A DNA stretch of 64,000 nucleotides. Origin: Zopfochytrium polystomum (taxonomy: Eukaryota > Chytridiomycota > Chytridiomycetes > Chytridiales > Chytridiaceae). The stretch spans positions 1-64,000 of the forward strand of contig JAIVFJ010000282.1 in the NCBI GenBank assembly GCA_025765615.1. The letters are read 5' to 3'. The notes under the pieces were generated by a model, which ran no database searches, was not told the origin of the DNA, and saw nothing but the letters and a program-made list of their open reading frames with translations. Shown piece by piece: positions 1 to 10,910 of this stretch. Numbering within the stretch: position 1 is the stretch's first letter; the number at the start of each line of letters is the position of its first letter. Made by a program: the position numbers and the translations under genes.

Positions 1-3000
1 CCGCAACCTTTGGCGAGAGCCGAGCAGGAGGAAGCCGCCTCGGCGGCCCCGTTCCCGTGGGATCCGTCAAGGGCCACGTCGGTCACGGCGAGTGCATGAG
101 CGGCGTCCTCAGCGTCATCAAGTGCGCCCTCATGCTCAGCCTCGGCGAAATGTACCCCACCGCAAACTGCCGCGGGCTGTCGCCCAAAATCGCCGGGCTG
201 AACGTCGCCGTCCAGACCGCGTACGGACCGTTCCCGCGAACCACCGCGGGCCGCCCGCGTCGCGTTGCTGTCAACTCGTTTGGATTCGGCGGGTCGAACG
301 CGCACGCCGTTTTGGAACAGGCGCCCCGCGCCGCGTTGTTTGACGGCGCGCACATCGCCGTCGACAGCGAAACCGCGTTCCCCGTGGTCGTGGCGGCCCA
401 TTCGCTCGCGGGCCTGCAAAACACCCTGAAGGCCGCCGTGGAAGAATCAAAAACCCCCGCGGCCCTCGCTTCATACCTCATCGCCCGATCGCACCTCTCC
501 ACCATGTCGTCGGCGTCCACCGTCCGCCTGGCGCTGGTCGTCGACGCCGAAAGGTTCGCCCGGCTGCCTGATCACTGCGCGGGCCTCCTCCACCGTCTGC
601 CCGACCCCGCGGCGGCGGCGGTGAAACCCAACACAACCGTGCCCCTGTACGACTCTAACAGAACCGTCGACGCGTACCTTTCCGTCCGCGAGCTCGGCGC
701 TCCGCCGCCCAGCGGCCACGTGTTTGTGTTTTCGGGCCAGGGCGGCCAGTGGCTCGGAATGGGCGCGGCCCTGCACCAGCGATTCCCTGTCGTCCGAGCC
801 TCCATCGCCCGCGCGAACGCCGCGCTCGCCGACCTGGGATCTACCTGGCTGCCCCTCCGCGACCCAGGTCTCCTCTCCGACGCGGCACTTACGCCATCGC
901 CTGCGACCGCCGCCACCGACGGCCCCCACGACCTGCACGTCGCCGTGACCGCCGCCGGCCTTCTGCAGCTCGCCCTCGTCGACCTCCTCGCCTCCTGGGG
1001 CGTCCGCCCCGCCGCCTGCCTCGGCCACAGCCTCGGCGAAGTCGCCGCCGCCTACGCCGCAGGCGTCCTCGACTTTGACGCCGCCGTCGCCCTCCTCCTC
1101 GCCCGCACCCGCGTCCTCCTCCGCCTCCCGCGCGGCCGCATGGTTGCCGTTCGCGCCCCCGCCGCCGCAGTCGACGCCGCCCTCCGCGACGCAGGCCTCG
1201 ACGCCGTCGCCTGGGTCGCCACCGTCAACGGCCCGTCTTCTTGCACCGTCAGCGGCCTGCCCGACGACGTTTCCGCCGCAGAGTCCGCGCTGCGGAGCAA
1301 GGGCTTTGCATTCAAGGCCGTTCAGGTCGAGAAGCCGTATCATACGATGTACTTGGACCCGTTCAAGGCTGAGGTCTGTACTGTTGGATTGGGGCGAGTG
1401 TTTTTGACGTTTTTAATGTGGGCTCACTTTGCATTTTTTTTTTTTTTCCGTATGATCTTGCGTGGGGCAGTATTTGGCTGCTATATCCCATCTACGATTC
1501 AACCAACCTCGTGCTACCTTTGTGTCGGGCATTACTGGAGCCGTCCCAGCGTAAGCAGTCATTTCATTCCCTCCTTTAATTCTTACACCTACTTTTTTCT
1601 GACAGTGTCGTTGATGCCGAATATTGGTGGACAACCGTGCGCAACCGAGTGCAGTTCTCGAGCGCCCTGCAGCACGTCAAACAACTCATGGCCTCGTCGG
1701 TTCCCACTGCCAAGGACGCGCCCGGCGCGAAACTAGGTCCCAGCTCCGCGTTCATCGAAATCGCACCGCGAGCGATCCTGCAGCGGGATATTGCGGCCGT
1801 CGTCGGCTCCGGGGCCGTCCTCGGCTGCACAGGGGCGAACCCGCCGTCGCCGTCGCCGTCGCCGACTGCCGCAACCTCTGCGCGGCCCGTCGTCGAGCTC
1901 GTCGCGAACCTAATGACCCGCGGTCACCACTGCGACTGGAAAGCCCTCACCGAGTCATGCGTCCCCGCCTTGGCATGGGCCGACGTCGCGAGAACCGTGC
2001 AGCTCTCGTACAGGCACGACTGGAATCACCAAAGGATCCTGCCTAGCTTTGCCACCAACCCGCAAACCTTGGCGACCGTCGCTGCCCCGGATCCGGCTGC
2101 GCTGAGCAAAGTCGCCCCAGCGCCGGTCGCGACAACGGCACCTACTCCAGCTCCGACAAACAGCAGCCCAGCGCCGTCGTCGTGGCTCTTTTTGGAAGAC
2201 CATCGGATCCAGTCGAACGTCGTGTTCCCCGGCATGGGCTACCTCACCGCCGCCATGGCCTCAAAGCGCCTCGCAAAGCTCCGCACTGTCACCCTGCGCA
2301 ACATCGCCTTCAAGAACATGCTCCCGCTGGACCACCGCGCCTTGGCCCAGCCTGGCTTCGAGCCCCCGATCGATCTGTGCTGGGAAAATGACCGGTCGTT
2401 CGCGGTCTGCGACGCGTCCTCGTCCACGGCTTACTGCGTCGGCCGTGCCTCCGACGAGAAAGTCGCTTTTCATTCGAACTCGCTGAGCGAAATCCGCTCC
2501 GCCATGGGCGCTAAAATTACAACCGTCGGCGCCGAGACCGTGTACACCAAGGCCGCCGGCCTTGGCCTCCACTATGGCCCCGCCTTCCGCCTGGTCCAAA
2601 AACTCGAAATCGGCGCCCAGTGGGTGATCGGCCACGTGCGCGTGCCGTCGCCGCAGAACCCGTCGCCGCCGGAGGCACCCCCGACCCTCGCGGCCCTCCC
2701 AAACGTCCTGGACGCCTGCCTCCACCCCTTCGTCGCGCTCGATCTGGACTCCAGCGCAGTCACCGTGCCCTCCGGTTGCGGCCTCATGCAAGTCTCCCGC
2801 TCGCCGCTGCCGACCGACAACGAGCCGCTGCTCTCCGCGTGTCGACTCACCTGCGTGACCCGCACCGCCTGCCGGCTATCCTTCCGCGTGTTCACGACCG
2901 CCGGCGAGCTCGTCGCCGCCGCAGACGACTTTGAGCTGAGCTTCCTCCGGAAACCAAACGCCGACCGCTCCCCGGCCGCCGCCGCCGCAGATGCGGCTGC

Positions 3001-6000
3001 CAACCCGTTGGAGCTGATCCACCAGGTCGCGTTCGGCCGCGTTGCGACCCCTCAGGCCGCCGCCGGCGGAGCAGCACCGCGCTGCGCCGTGCTCGTCCGC
3101 GAAGGCTCGACGCTCCTCGTCGAAACCCGAGACGACGACAAGGTCCGCGTCGCTTCCCGGCTCGAGGACGTTCAGGACCTGCCTGATACTGTCGTCGTCG
3201 ACGTCCGTCCCGTCGCGAAGCCGGACGTCGCGGAAACACTGGAGACGCTGAAGGCGCTCCGCGCCGCCCGCAAGGCGATCCCCTATGTCGTGATCGTCGC
3301 CGCGGATTCTCCAGTCGACTCGATGGGGAACGCGGCCTTGTCGGTGGCTGGGCTGGCTCGAGCGTTCCGCGTAGAATACCAGGTTTGTTACTTTTTTCCC
3401 CTTCTATTTCCCCCCTCTCCCTTCCTTTTTTGGCCTTTAGCACTGGGACTTACGCGCTTGGCAAACGTGTTAAGGTCACAACCGGCACGCACTACCCGAT
3501 TCTGTGCATCCAAATCGAACAAGAGCGCCTCCCGTCCGACCTCGAAATCGCCCAGTCCGTTTTACACGTGCTGCGTGCCGCCGGTCCGCCCGAAACTTGG
3601 AACCTCGAGCCAGAGCTCAAGATCGCAGCGACGAACGGTCGTGTGCTCGCAAAGACCGTCGAGCGCGTCGCGCTGTCGCCGGAACCGCACGACTTCGTCT
3701 GGGAGGCGGCCGCCGGCGCCGCCCAGATCTCCAAAATCAAGCCGCGCCGCGTCGTCCTGCCCGCCGCCGCCGCCCTGCCAGACAACCACGTCGTCGTCAA
3801 GGTCGACACCGTCGCGCTGCATCTGAAAGACGTCCTTCTGGCCCTCGGAAAGCTTCCGGGCATCGCGTGCCAGCTGGGAATTGAAGGTTGTGGCGTCGTC
3901 GAGGCCAGCACGAATCCGGAAATTCAAGCCGGAGCTTATGGTAAAAAAATCTGTTCGAGTTTGACACCCCCCTTTTTCGAACCAAAACTTGGCTTCTAAC
4001 TGACTTTTTTTCTTTCCTTTTTTGTTTGTTTGGGATTAAAGTGTACGTCTCTGCGAGGGAAGGAGGCCTGCTCGCAACGCGGGCAATCGTCGGCACCCAT
4101 ACAGGCGTGGTCATCAAGATCAAACCAAACTTTCCCATCGGCACCGTCATGGTCCTCGCGACAGTCCTCCACGGCCTCCGCGACCTCGCACGCGTCACGC
4201 GCGACGACGTCGTCCTGGTCCACGCCGCCTCCGGCGGCGTCGGCCAGGCCGCCATCAAGTACCTCCAGTCCCTCGGCGCCACCGTCATCGCCTCGGCGTC
4301 CCCGAGAAAGCACTTGTTCCTCCGCACAGAGTTTGGTCTCGACCAAGTCGTCAACTCGCGCGATCCAAAGTCGTTCTACGAAACCGTCATGAAGATCACC
4401 GCCGGCCGCGGCGTCTCGGTCGTACTGAATTCGCTCGCCGGAGAGAGTCTGATGGAGAGCGTTCGCTGCCTTGCTCCTCAAGGACGATTTGTCGAGATTG
4501 GAAAGGTGCGCGGGGGATGTCGTTTTGTTTTGTTTTTTTTTGTTTTTTTTTTTTTTTTTTTTGTGGTGTTTTACTTGTCTCGTTGTTGCTGACCCTCTTT
4601 GCATTCGACTGATTCGGCATCATTCACACCCCTTTGCTTAGACCGACATGCTGAAAGGCTCGAACCTTGGAATGAACCTGCTCTTGAACAACATCTCGTT
4701 CTTCTCGTGTCACTTGGACCTGCTGCCAACGCCCGAGCTGATTCGATTGTCCAAGGACGCGGTCGGCCTCTTGGAGACCGGCCAGCTGTCTGCGATAAAG
4801 GAGACCACCTACCCGATAGCGTCTCTCGAAAACGCGCTTCAGCTGATGATGACAAGCTCGCACGTCGGCAAAGTCTGCGTCGCAATGAACGGCAAGTTGG
4901 ATCCCTCTCGTGGAGCGCTCCCGGCGCGGGCATTTTCGCCTGATGGAGTGTACTTGTTTACAGGTTAGTTTTGTGTTCGTTAAAAGGTTAACAGCGGTAA
5001 TAACCCAACCTGTGCAGGTGCATTCGGAGGAGTCGGCTTGCAGCTTGCGTTGTGGGCTGTAAACAACGGTGCAAAGTCGCTTGTTCTCACCACCAGCCGC
5101 CCCGTGACCGACGCCGTTGCAGAGCACCCCATCGTCGTAGGAATGAGGGAAATGGGAGCGCGCGTGGACGTCCTTCAATGCAATGTCGCCGACGCAGCCC
5201 AGGTGGAAGCCCTCTTTGCGGACCGTCGGATCACGGGCGTACTCCATCTCGCGAACCGCCTTGACGACGCCCTGATTGAAAACGTTTCAACGTCGCGGCT
5301 GCGCTCCGTCTTGCAGCCCAAGGCCGTCGGGGCGTGGAACCTGCACCAAGCGAGCTTGAAGCACGACGTAAATCTCTTTGCCATGTTCTCCTCCGTCGCC
5401 GGCTGCTTCGGCCACTCTGGCCAAACCAACTACAGCGCCGCAAACGCCTACCTCGACGCCCTCGCCATCGCCAGACGCCAGCAGGGCCTGCCGGCTATCT
5501 CCGTCTCGCTGCCCATGGTCGACGGCGCTGGCATCCTCGCAAGGTGGGAGCACCAGCGGCTCCGCCAGATCCTCCTCGACCGATACGCACAGTCCATCTC
5601 CGTCGCCCAGCTGCTCGCCTGCTTGGACTCCCTCCTCGAGCCACGCGCCGACCCGCCCCCCTGCGTTGTGCTCTACGACCACTGGCACACCGCCGCCATC
5701 TCCAACCTGCGCATCGCTCCGTCGTGGATCGAGGGCGTTCTGCCCAACGCCGTGAAAAAGTACGGAACGCCACAACTCCCGCGGCGCGGCCCGCCCCCCG
5801 CACCGGCCGCGACGACAGTCGCCGCGAGACCCACCGTCAACCGCGCGACGAAACCCGTCGGATACGAGGTCCCAGCGGCGAAAGAAGCGCCTAAACCGCG
5901 CGCACAGCCGTCGCCGTCGTCGTCGCCGACCCACGCAGGGATCAACTACCGCGAGATGCTCAAGGCAAAAGTCGCGGCCATGCTTGGGATGGCCGTCGAA

Positions 6001-9000
6001 GAAATGGACGACGCCACCCCGCTGCAGTTCTACGGCCTCGACAGCCTCGCCGCCGTCGAGCTCGTCAACTTTTTGCAGACCGAGGCCGCCGTCGCCGTCC
6101 CACAGTCCGCGTTGCTGAGCGAGGATCTGTCGATCGCATCGCTCGCGAAGATGCTGGAAGAGTCCCCTTCGTTGGTGCGACAGGACGGGCAAGGTGCCGG
6201 TCGTGCGGCGTTGGTCGGAGAAGAGACGCAAGCGGTCTCGGTTGTTGAAAGAAGCATTGTTTCGGTCGAGACCCGCGACATTCCCACCCAAGCAGTGTAT
6301 GGGAAAGAAATCGCGCCGCAGCATCTCCGTCGATTCGACTCCGAAGTCTCTGCAGCCATCGATTTGACTCCACGTCCCGCGGCGTCGCAACAGTCGCAGG
6401 CTCCGGCCTCGCGGCCGGAGCCGCACGGTGAAACGCGTTCTTTGAGCTTCGACGAGGCAAAGGCCATCTTGGTCGACAAGATTGCGACCATGCTCGGCAT
6501 GGAAGCGAGCGAAATGGACGGGTCCACCCCGCTCCAGTTTTACGGCCTCGACCGCCTCGCCTCGGTGGAGCTCCTGAATTACCTGCAAACGGAAGTCGGA
6601 GTCACAGTGCCCCAGGCCGATTTGCTCGACGAAATTGTGTCCATCGACTCGCTCGCCGCCCGGCTGTCGACGGCTGCCGTCGCCGCGCCGCCTCCTTCTG
6701 TCGTTAGCGCAGGCGAAGGGTACGGCGCGAGTCGCCGAGAGGTCCTACAATACGAGGAGGCACTCGACGTGAAGCCTGTCCCAGTATCTCTGCAGCGCGA
6801 GGAAACGTTCTACGACGAGGAACCCGTTCCAGTGTCGACGCAGAGGGCGCTTCTTCACGGCGAGACCTCCGACTACGAGTTGGTGCTACGGAACAAAATT
6901 GCAAGCATGCTTGGAATGATCGCCACCGACATTGACGCGACCGTCCCCTTGCAGTTCTACGGGCTCGACAGCCTCGCCTCGGTTGAGCTCATCAATTTCA
7001 TTCAGTCGGAACTGGGGGTCGCCATCCCCCAGGCTTCGTTGCTCGAAGAAAACGTCTCGGTCGCCTCCGTCGCACGGCAGCTGGAATCGATGGCGGGACC
7101 TTTGCAGTCGAGACTGTCGACCAGGGACACTACTAACGTCGCTGACTCGAATCAAACTTTGGCCGAGAGCACCAGCGCTCCGGTACAGCAACGGCAGCAT
7201 TCGGCCGCCAGCCTCCTCGACGGCAAACCCCCCGTCAAGCAGTCCACGCCGCTCGGCGGCGGCAGCAATAGCGACGAAGTGATTGTCGAAACGACCGACC
7301 GAGCCGTGTTCATCACCATCAACCGTCCCGAGCGCGACAACGCCATGACGGAAACCATGCTCGACAAAATCATCGAGGCTGTGGACCTCGACAAGATGAT
7401 CGTCGTCGACTCCGTCGGCCCCCACTTTTGCACCGGCTGGGACCTCTGGAGCTCCGACGCCGGCTTCCACGACGAAGGAATGCAGCGCTCCATCCTAAAG
7501 TGCGGCGCACTCATCGACCTCCTGAGACGCTGTCGCCTCCCCGTCGTGTCCGTCTGCCGCGGCGGCGTGCGAGGCGGCGGCATGCTCCTCCCTTGCTGCT
7601 CCGACCTCGTCCTCGCAGAGACAAAGACCACTTTTGCGTTCCCGGAAATCAGGCTCGGCGGCATCCCCGGCGTCGTCTCCGTCGCCGCGCTCAACAGGAT
7701 CCCGCAGCACGTGGCGAAGCGCATGATGCTGCTGGGAACCAACGTTTCGGCACTGGAGGCAAAGGGGTTCGGTCTGGTCGATGTTATCGCAGAGTCGGCA
7801 GAGGAACTAGCAGGTTCGGTGCCTTGCGCTCTTTATCAAAATTGCTATTTTTTAACGCAACTCTTTTTGTTGGCAGTCGAAAAGCGTCGGTTAGTCAATC
7901 GAATGCTGGCAGTTGACCCCAAGCTCATGTCGGCAACGAAAGCAAATATTGCCGACGAGAACCTCACTTTCGAGTCTGCGATCGTCCGCATCGGAGCACT
8001 CAACTCTTCCATGCGAGGCACCGACACACCCAGCGCAACCGCCAACCTCGTTCGACTTGTCCAGGTGGAGGAAGCGATTGTCGCAATCGAATTCGACAAC
8101 CCGCCCGTCAACAGCATGACCGAAAAAGTGGCCGCGCAGCTCAAGCTGATCGTCCAGGAACTGCAGCACCGCTCCGACGTCGCCTGCGCGATTCTTCGCG
8201 CAAGGGGCGACCACTTTTGCACGGGCGGCCAGCTCCAGTCCCTCTTCTCCGCAAAGCAGTCCCTCGCAGAGGTTGCGTCGACGATCTACGCCACCTTCAG
8301 CGCCTACGCCGACCTGGCGACCCTCCCGTTCCCCGTTGTCGCCGAACTCAAAGGAAAAGTCGTCGGCGGCGGCCTCGCCCTCTCCCTCCGCGCCGACTAC
8401 AAGTTTGCCGAATCGACCGCCACCTTCTCTACGGGCCTCGTTACCCGCGGCCTCTGCCCCGGCGTGGAAATGAGCGCAAACTTGGAGGCCCACCTCGGTC
8501 GCGCCCGCGCCATGGAGGCGTACCTCGACAACAGGACCTTCCCGGCCGCGGACGCTCTCAAGATGGGCTTGGTAAATGCCGTCGCCGAATCGCGCGAGCT
8601 GCTGGAGGCCGCCGTGCTGGCAAAGGCCCGCGAGCTCGCCCGCGCACCGCGCCAGGGTCTTCGGTCCTCGCTGCGGCTGTTGCGGCCGGCCGTTGATCAC
8701 GCGCTGTTGATGAAGGAGTCGTTTGAGCTGGCGCGGTGCATCACCGAGCGCTCAAAGGGCGGCGACAGTCTGAAATTCACGCAGGCGAGAGCGGCTCGAC
8801 AGGCCAACGAGACGGATCGTTTTGGGTCGGCACACAGGGCCAACCTCCTGGAGGATCGTGTTGCGGTCCGGAGCGAACCGGAGAGCGCCTACGGTCTTGA
8901 TTCGAAAATCAACGCGCCGCTCGCAGAGACGTATCCCTTGCGACGACAAAGGTAGAGCATCGGCAGCGAAAACATTTTGATCGTCTCATCGCCTCAAAAA

Positions 9001-10400
9001 AAAACCCCCCCACTCACTCACTTTGTAGGTCCAACAGCGAACTTCCCCGACCGGAGGACGTCGGGATCTTGGCGATGGAAATCGCGTTTCCGAGTGGAGC
9101 CGTCGACATGGCTGAGCTCGAGATCAGCGACGGCGTGCCGGGCAGGTACACGAAGGGCCTCGGCTTGCAGAGAATGTCGGTCACGGGATGCAATCAGGTG
9201 AGGACTGACCTCCCGAGATAGAGGGCGTTTGCAAAAGCTGCACTCGTTTAATCCCACCGTTGGAAAATTTCACTGCACCAGGATTCGGTTTCGATGGCAA
9301 TGAACGCTATCGAACGACTTCTTGCAAAGACCGGTGTGGAGCCATCAAAGATCGGCCGCATCGACGTCGGAACGGAAACGCCAGTCGACATTTCAAAGTC
9401 CATTACAACCTTCCTCACCCAGCGCTTTGGCCCCGACGCCGATCTGGAGGGCAGCGATTGCATCACCGCTTGCTACGGCGGAACTGCAGCGTTCTTCAAC
9501 GCCGTCGCGTGGGTGCAGTCAGAGGCTTGGAACGGCAAGCTGGCCATCGTCGTCGCGTCCGACGTGTACCAGGGCAAATCCGAGCTGCACTTCTTGGCCG
9601 GCGCCGGCGCCGTCGCGATGCTCATCGGCCCGCGCGCAAACGTTGTGCTCGGCCGGCCCCGCGGCACCGTGATGACCCACAGCTGGGACTTTTACCGCCC
9701 CGTCGGAAAGCAGGACGGCCTGCCCGTCGTCAAGGCCAAGGAGTCGGTCGACGAGTACGTCCGCGCCGCCCACGTTTGCCACCAGCGCTTCACGGCCCGG
9801 CTCGCCGCCACAGGAGCACCAAGACCATCACCACTGTCCACGCGGCTCGTCGACGCCTACGATCACGTCGTGCTCCACTGCACTACCTCGAGCATGGCGA
9901 AGCGCGGCGTCGCGGCGCTCGTCAAGGCCGATGGCGCCGAGCGGGCGGCCGAGGCCGCCTCCCGCGCCTTCGAGACCAAAGCCCGCGGCGGCCTCGAGGC
10001 CAACGCGCAGCTCGGCGCCCTCTACACCGCCTCCGTCTGGATGGGCCTCGCCGTCCTCCTGGACACCCTCGGCGACGCTGCCCCCGGGAACAAGGTGCTC
10101 ATGTACAGCTTCGGCTCCGGATCCACCGCCGCGCTGTTTGAGCTCCGTGTCGCGAAACGCCTGGCCCCTATGCACGCTCGACAGCGGCTGAACGACCGCG
10201 AGACGGTCGCCGTCGACGAGTACCGCCGATTGCGCGATGCTTTCATCCGCGACGTGCACCGCGCAGGCCGCGCTCACGAGCCAGACAGCTTTGTGGTCCG
10301 CGTTCGTCCCGGAGAGTGGTACCTCGCCGAGGTGCTCGAAGATGGGGAGCGCCGGTACGCGAAGCATTCCGGCGCTGTGACGCCTGCTATGTACTACTAG
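1..10400 (+). CDS. Highly reducing type I polyketide synthase fused to ECH1-ECH2-HMG synthase beta-branching cassette (5' end outside window)
   Basis: Iterative-type PKS; the start lies left of the window. Exons read from splice signals and frame: 1-1373, 1471-1550, 1606-3382, about 3475-3940, 4042-4505, 4642-4963, 5018-7813, 7877-8951, 9029-9197, 9282-10400. They join without a stop to about 3,212 residues. Domain order by window residue: KS C-terminus 1-100 (GSVKGHVGHGE, NSFGFGGSNAH), AT 240-530 (GHSLGE), DH 680-935, structural KR about 1000-1140, ER 1150-1480 (GGVGQA), KR 1490-1745, three ACPs 1800-2190, two crotonases 2240-2430 and 2490-2700, HMG synthase 2793-3212. No C-methyltransferase is visible. 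Introns are 54-136 bp. The acceptor before 3475 is the least certain: AG at 3440 has a better pyrimidine tract but breaks frame. Inference: it makes a reduced polyketide with a beta-alkyl branch. Domain calls are firm; product and loading chemistry are unknown. Confidence 0.93.
3..330 (+). other. PKS ketosynthase domain, C-terminal part
   Basis: The reading frame is open from base 3. It shows the KS signature with the conserved Lys and catalytic His (GSVKGHVGHGE) and the end-of-KS motif NSFGFGGSNAHAVLE. The active-site Cys region lies left of the window, so one cannot tell whether this KS is condensing or decarboxylating. Confidence 0.93.
720..1606 (+). other. PKS acyltransferase domain, interrupted by two short introns
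   Basis: It starts with VFVFSGQGGQWLGMG. GHSLGE carries the nucleophile Ser. Where malonyl-specific enzymes have HAFH, this one has PYHT, so specificity is not readable. The AT C-terminus is restored only by an 80-bp exon at 1471-1550 (reads FVSGITGAVPA), between introns 1374-1470 and 1551-1605. It then continues as DAEYWWTTVRNRVQF, the usual D-x-x-Y-W-V-x-x-x-R element. Confidence 0.88.
2185..2965 (+). other. PKS dehydratase domain
   Basis: Double-hotdog dehydratase. The first catalytic motif is WLFLEDHRIQSNVVFPGMGY, with the DH His. Next comes LHYGPAFRLVQ, then LDACLHP with the catalytic Asp of the second hotdog. Both catalytic residues are present, so it should be active. The region from about 3000 to 3640 fits the structural half-KR that precedes ER in fungal reducing PKSs (SVAGLARAFRVEY). 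Confidence 0.85.
3690..4940 (+). other. PKS enoylreductase domain
   Basis: MDR-type NADPH enoylreductase spread over three exons. The N-terminal half reads VALHLKDVLLALGKLPG and LGIEGCGVVE. The nucleotide site is VLVHAASGGVGQAAIKYLQ, followed by VVLNSLAGE and GRFVEIGK. Introns are 3941-4041 and 4506-4641, both in register with the domain. Confidence 0.9.
4955..5760 (+). other. PKS ketoreductase domain
   Basis: SDR-type ketoreductase. The Rossmann motif TGAFGGVGLQLA is rebuilt across intron 4964-5017. GVLHLAN follows, then the catalytic Ser in FSSVAG and the Tyr in NYSAANAYLDAL. All catalytic residues are present. Confidence 0.9.
5941..7100 (+). other. Three tandem acyl carrier protein domains; the middle one lacks the phosphopantetheine serine
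   Basis: ACP1 (5941-6165) and ACP3 (6880-7095) carry YGLDSLA, with the Ser codon at 6043-6045 and 6970-6972. ACP2 (6448-6665) is equally well conserved but reads YGLDRLA, with CGC (Arg) at 6553-6555, so it cannot accept the 4'-phosphopantetheine arm. All three share the MLGM...DxxxPLQFYGLD frame, which indicates duplication within the gene. They are separated by roughly 90- and 70-residue disordered linkers. None has the Trp six residues after Ser that flags many bacterial beta-branching acceptor ACPs; each has Leu there. Confidence 0.92.
7255..7813 (+). other. Enoyl-CoA hydratase-like domain 1 (ECH1 type, predicted HMG-ACP dehydratase)
   Basis: Crotonase fold. It opens with VFITINRPERDNAM. 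Oxyanion-hole elements are PHFCTGWDLWSS and RGGVRGGGMLLPCCSDLVLA, then FAFPEIRLGGIPG. The order ECH1 before ECH2, and the F-x-x-P-E stretch as in PksH-type proteins, suggest dehydration of the HMG-like intermediate on ACP. Assignment to ECH1 rather than a generic hydratase is inference. Confidence 0.75.
8065..8720 (+). other. Enoyl-CoA hydratase-like domain 2 (ECH2 type, predicted decarboxylase)
   Basis: Second crotonase domain: IVAIEFDNPPVNSM, then DHFCTGGQLQSL and GKVVGGGLALSLRADY, then ATFSTGLVTRGLCPGVEMS. The last segment resembles the F-x-P-G-M region of PksI/CurF-ECH2 decarboxylases rather than a typical hydratase Glu motif. A 63-bp intron (7814-7876) separates it from ECH1; being a multiple of three with no stop, it hides inside an open frame. 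Confidence 0.72.
8952..9028 (+). other. 77-bp intron joining the ECH2 and HMG synthase parts, with an in-frame TAG at its donor
   Basis: The donor is GTAGAG at 8952, and the acceptor TTTGTAG ends at 9028. Splicing joins AG to G and keeps the frame. If unspliced, the frame stops at 8953-8955, giving a PKS that ends after ECH2. Confidence 0.8.
9045..10400 (+). other. 3-hydroxy-3-methylglutaryl synthase (HCS-like) domain at the PKS C-terminus
   Basis: The domain begins PEDVGILAMEIAFPSGAVD, spans intron 9198-9281 and ends at the stop at 10400. Three family catalytic residues are recognisable: Glu in VGTET (9375-9377), the acyl-enzyme Cys in TACYGGTAA (9471-9473) and His in VVLHCTTSS (9876-9878). 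GAGAVAMLIG, LYTASVWMGLA and MYSFGSGST also match the family; LYTAS recalls bacterial PksG/HCS proteins more than the primary-metabolism enzyme. No Met precedes the conserved core in this frame, so it is made only as part of the PKS polypeptide. Confidence 0.9.
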
Positions 10401-10838
10401 ATTCGTTCAAACGAGATGTTTTGAGTTTTCATTTTTTTTTTTCTTTTTTTTTTTTTCTTCGTGAGTGCACCGAGGCAGATATGATTTTGAAGCTACATTA
10501 TTACCGTTCGCCGCCCCCAAATTGGTGGGAAGACCAAATGAAGGTCAAAAACAAGTAACCGGTCTGAATGAAAAATAGAGAAATTCAACCTCTTGCTTTT
10601 CACCCGCGTTGACTTACACACCAATGGCATGCCGACGTGGCACTTCACACTGTATGTAATCGGTTCCCATATTATAAAAGCTGTGACGTCGGCTTTTGCC
10701 TCGAGCTCAAGCACAGCAGTCCAAGTCGACCCTTTGCTCTCTGGACCCCACCTAGTCAGTTCACGCTCGTTCAAAATTCTTGCAAGTCGACCAAAGTGGG
10801 AGAGATCTAAATATATCCCTTGCATATCCACAAACTAG
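10401..10838. other. PKS 3' flank, no gene seen
   Basis: Contains T-rich tracts at about 10428-10460, as expected of a 3' UTR. No coding signature was found. Confidence 0.5.
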
Positions 10839-10910
10839 TGGAGGCACAGGGGATCGAACCCTGGGCATCTCGCATGCAAAGCGAGCTATCTACCACTGAT
10901 ATATACCCCC
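10839..10910 (-). tRNA. tRNA-Ala (UGC)
   Basis: On the minus strand a cloverleaf folds with anticodon TGC in loop TTTGCAT, flanked by the stem CTCGC/GCGAG. The T arm is AGGGTTCGATCCCCT and the acceptor GGGGGTA/TGCCTCC. The D arm differs from the usual Ala sequence but stays paired (TATC/GATA). Confidence 0.9.

Noticed and set aside
471..1343. 290-codon minus-strand frame opposite the AT domain
   Set aside because: Gly/Ala/Val shadow of the AT coding sequence.
3000..3640. C-methyltransferase between DH and ER
   Set aside because: The segment is too short and lacks a SAM-binding G-x-G-x-G motif. It fits the structural half of a ketoreductase.
5287..6588. 433-codon open frame on the minus strand inside the PKS
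   Set aside because: It is antisense to the KR-ACP region, rich in Arg and Gly with no family motif. GC-rich coding sequence often leaves such shadows.
1..10400. Bacterial contamination as the source of the beta-branching cassette
   Set aside because: Cassette exons are separated by GT-AG introns in correct phase and continue the PKS frame, and the same contig carries eukaryotic tRNA genes and a Zn2Cys6 gene. Ancient transfer remains possible.
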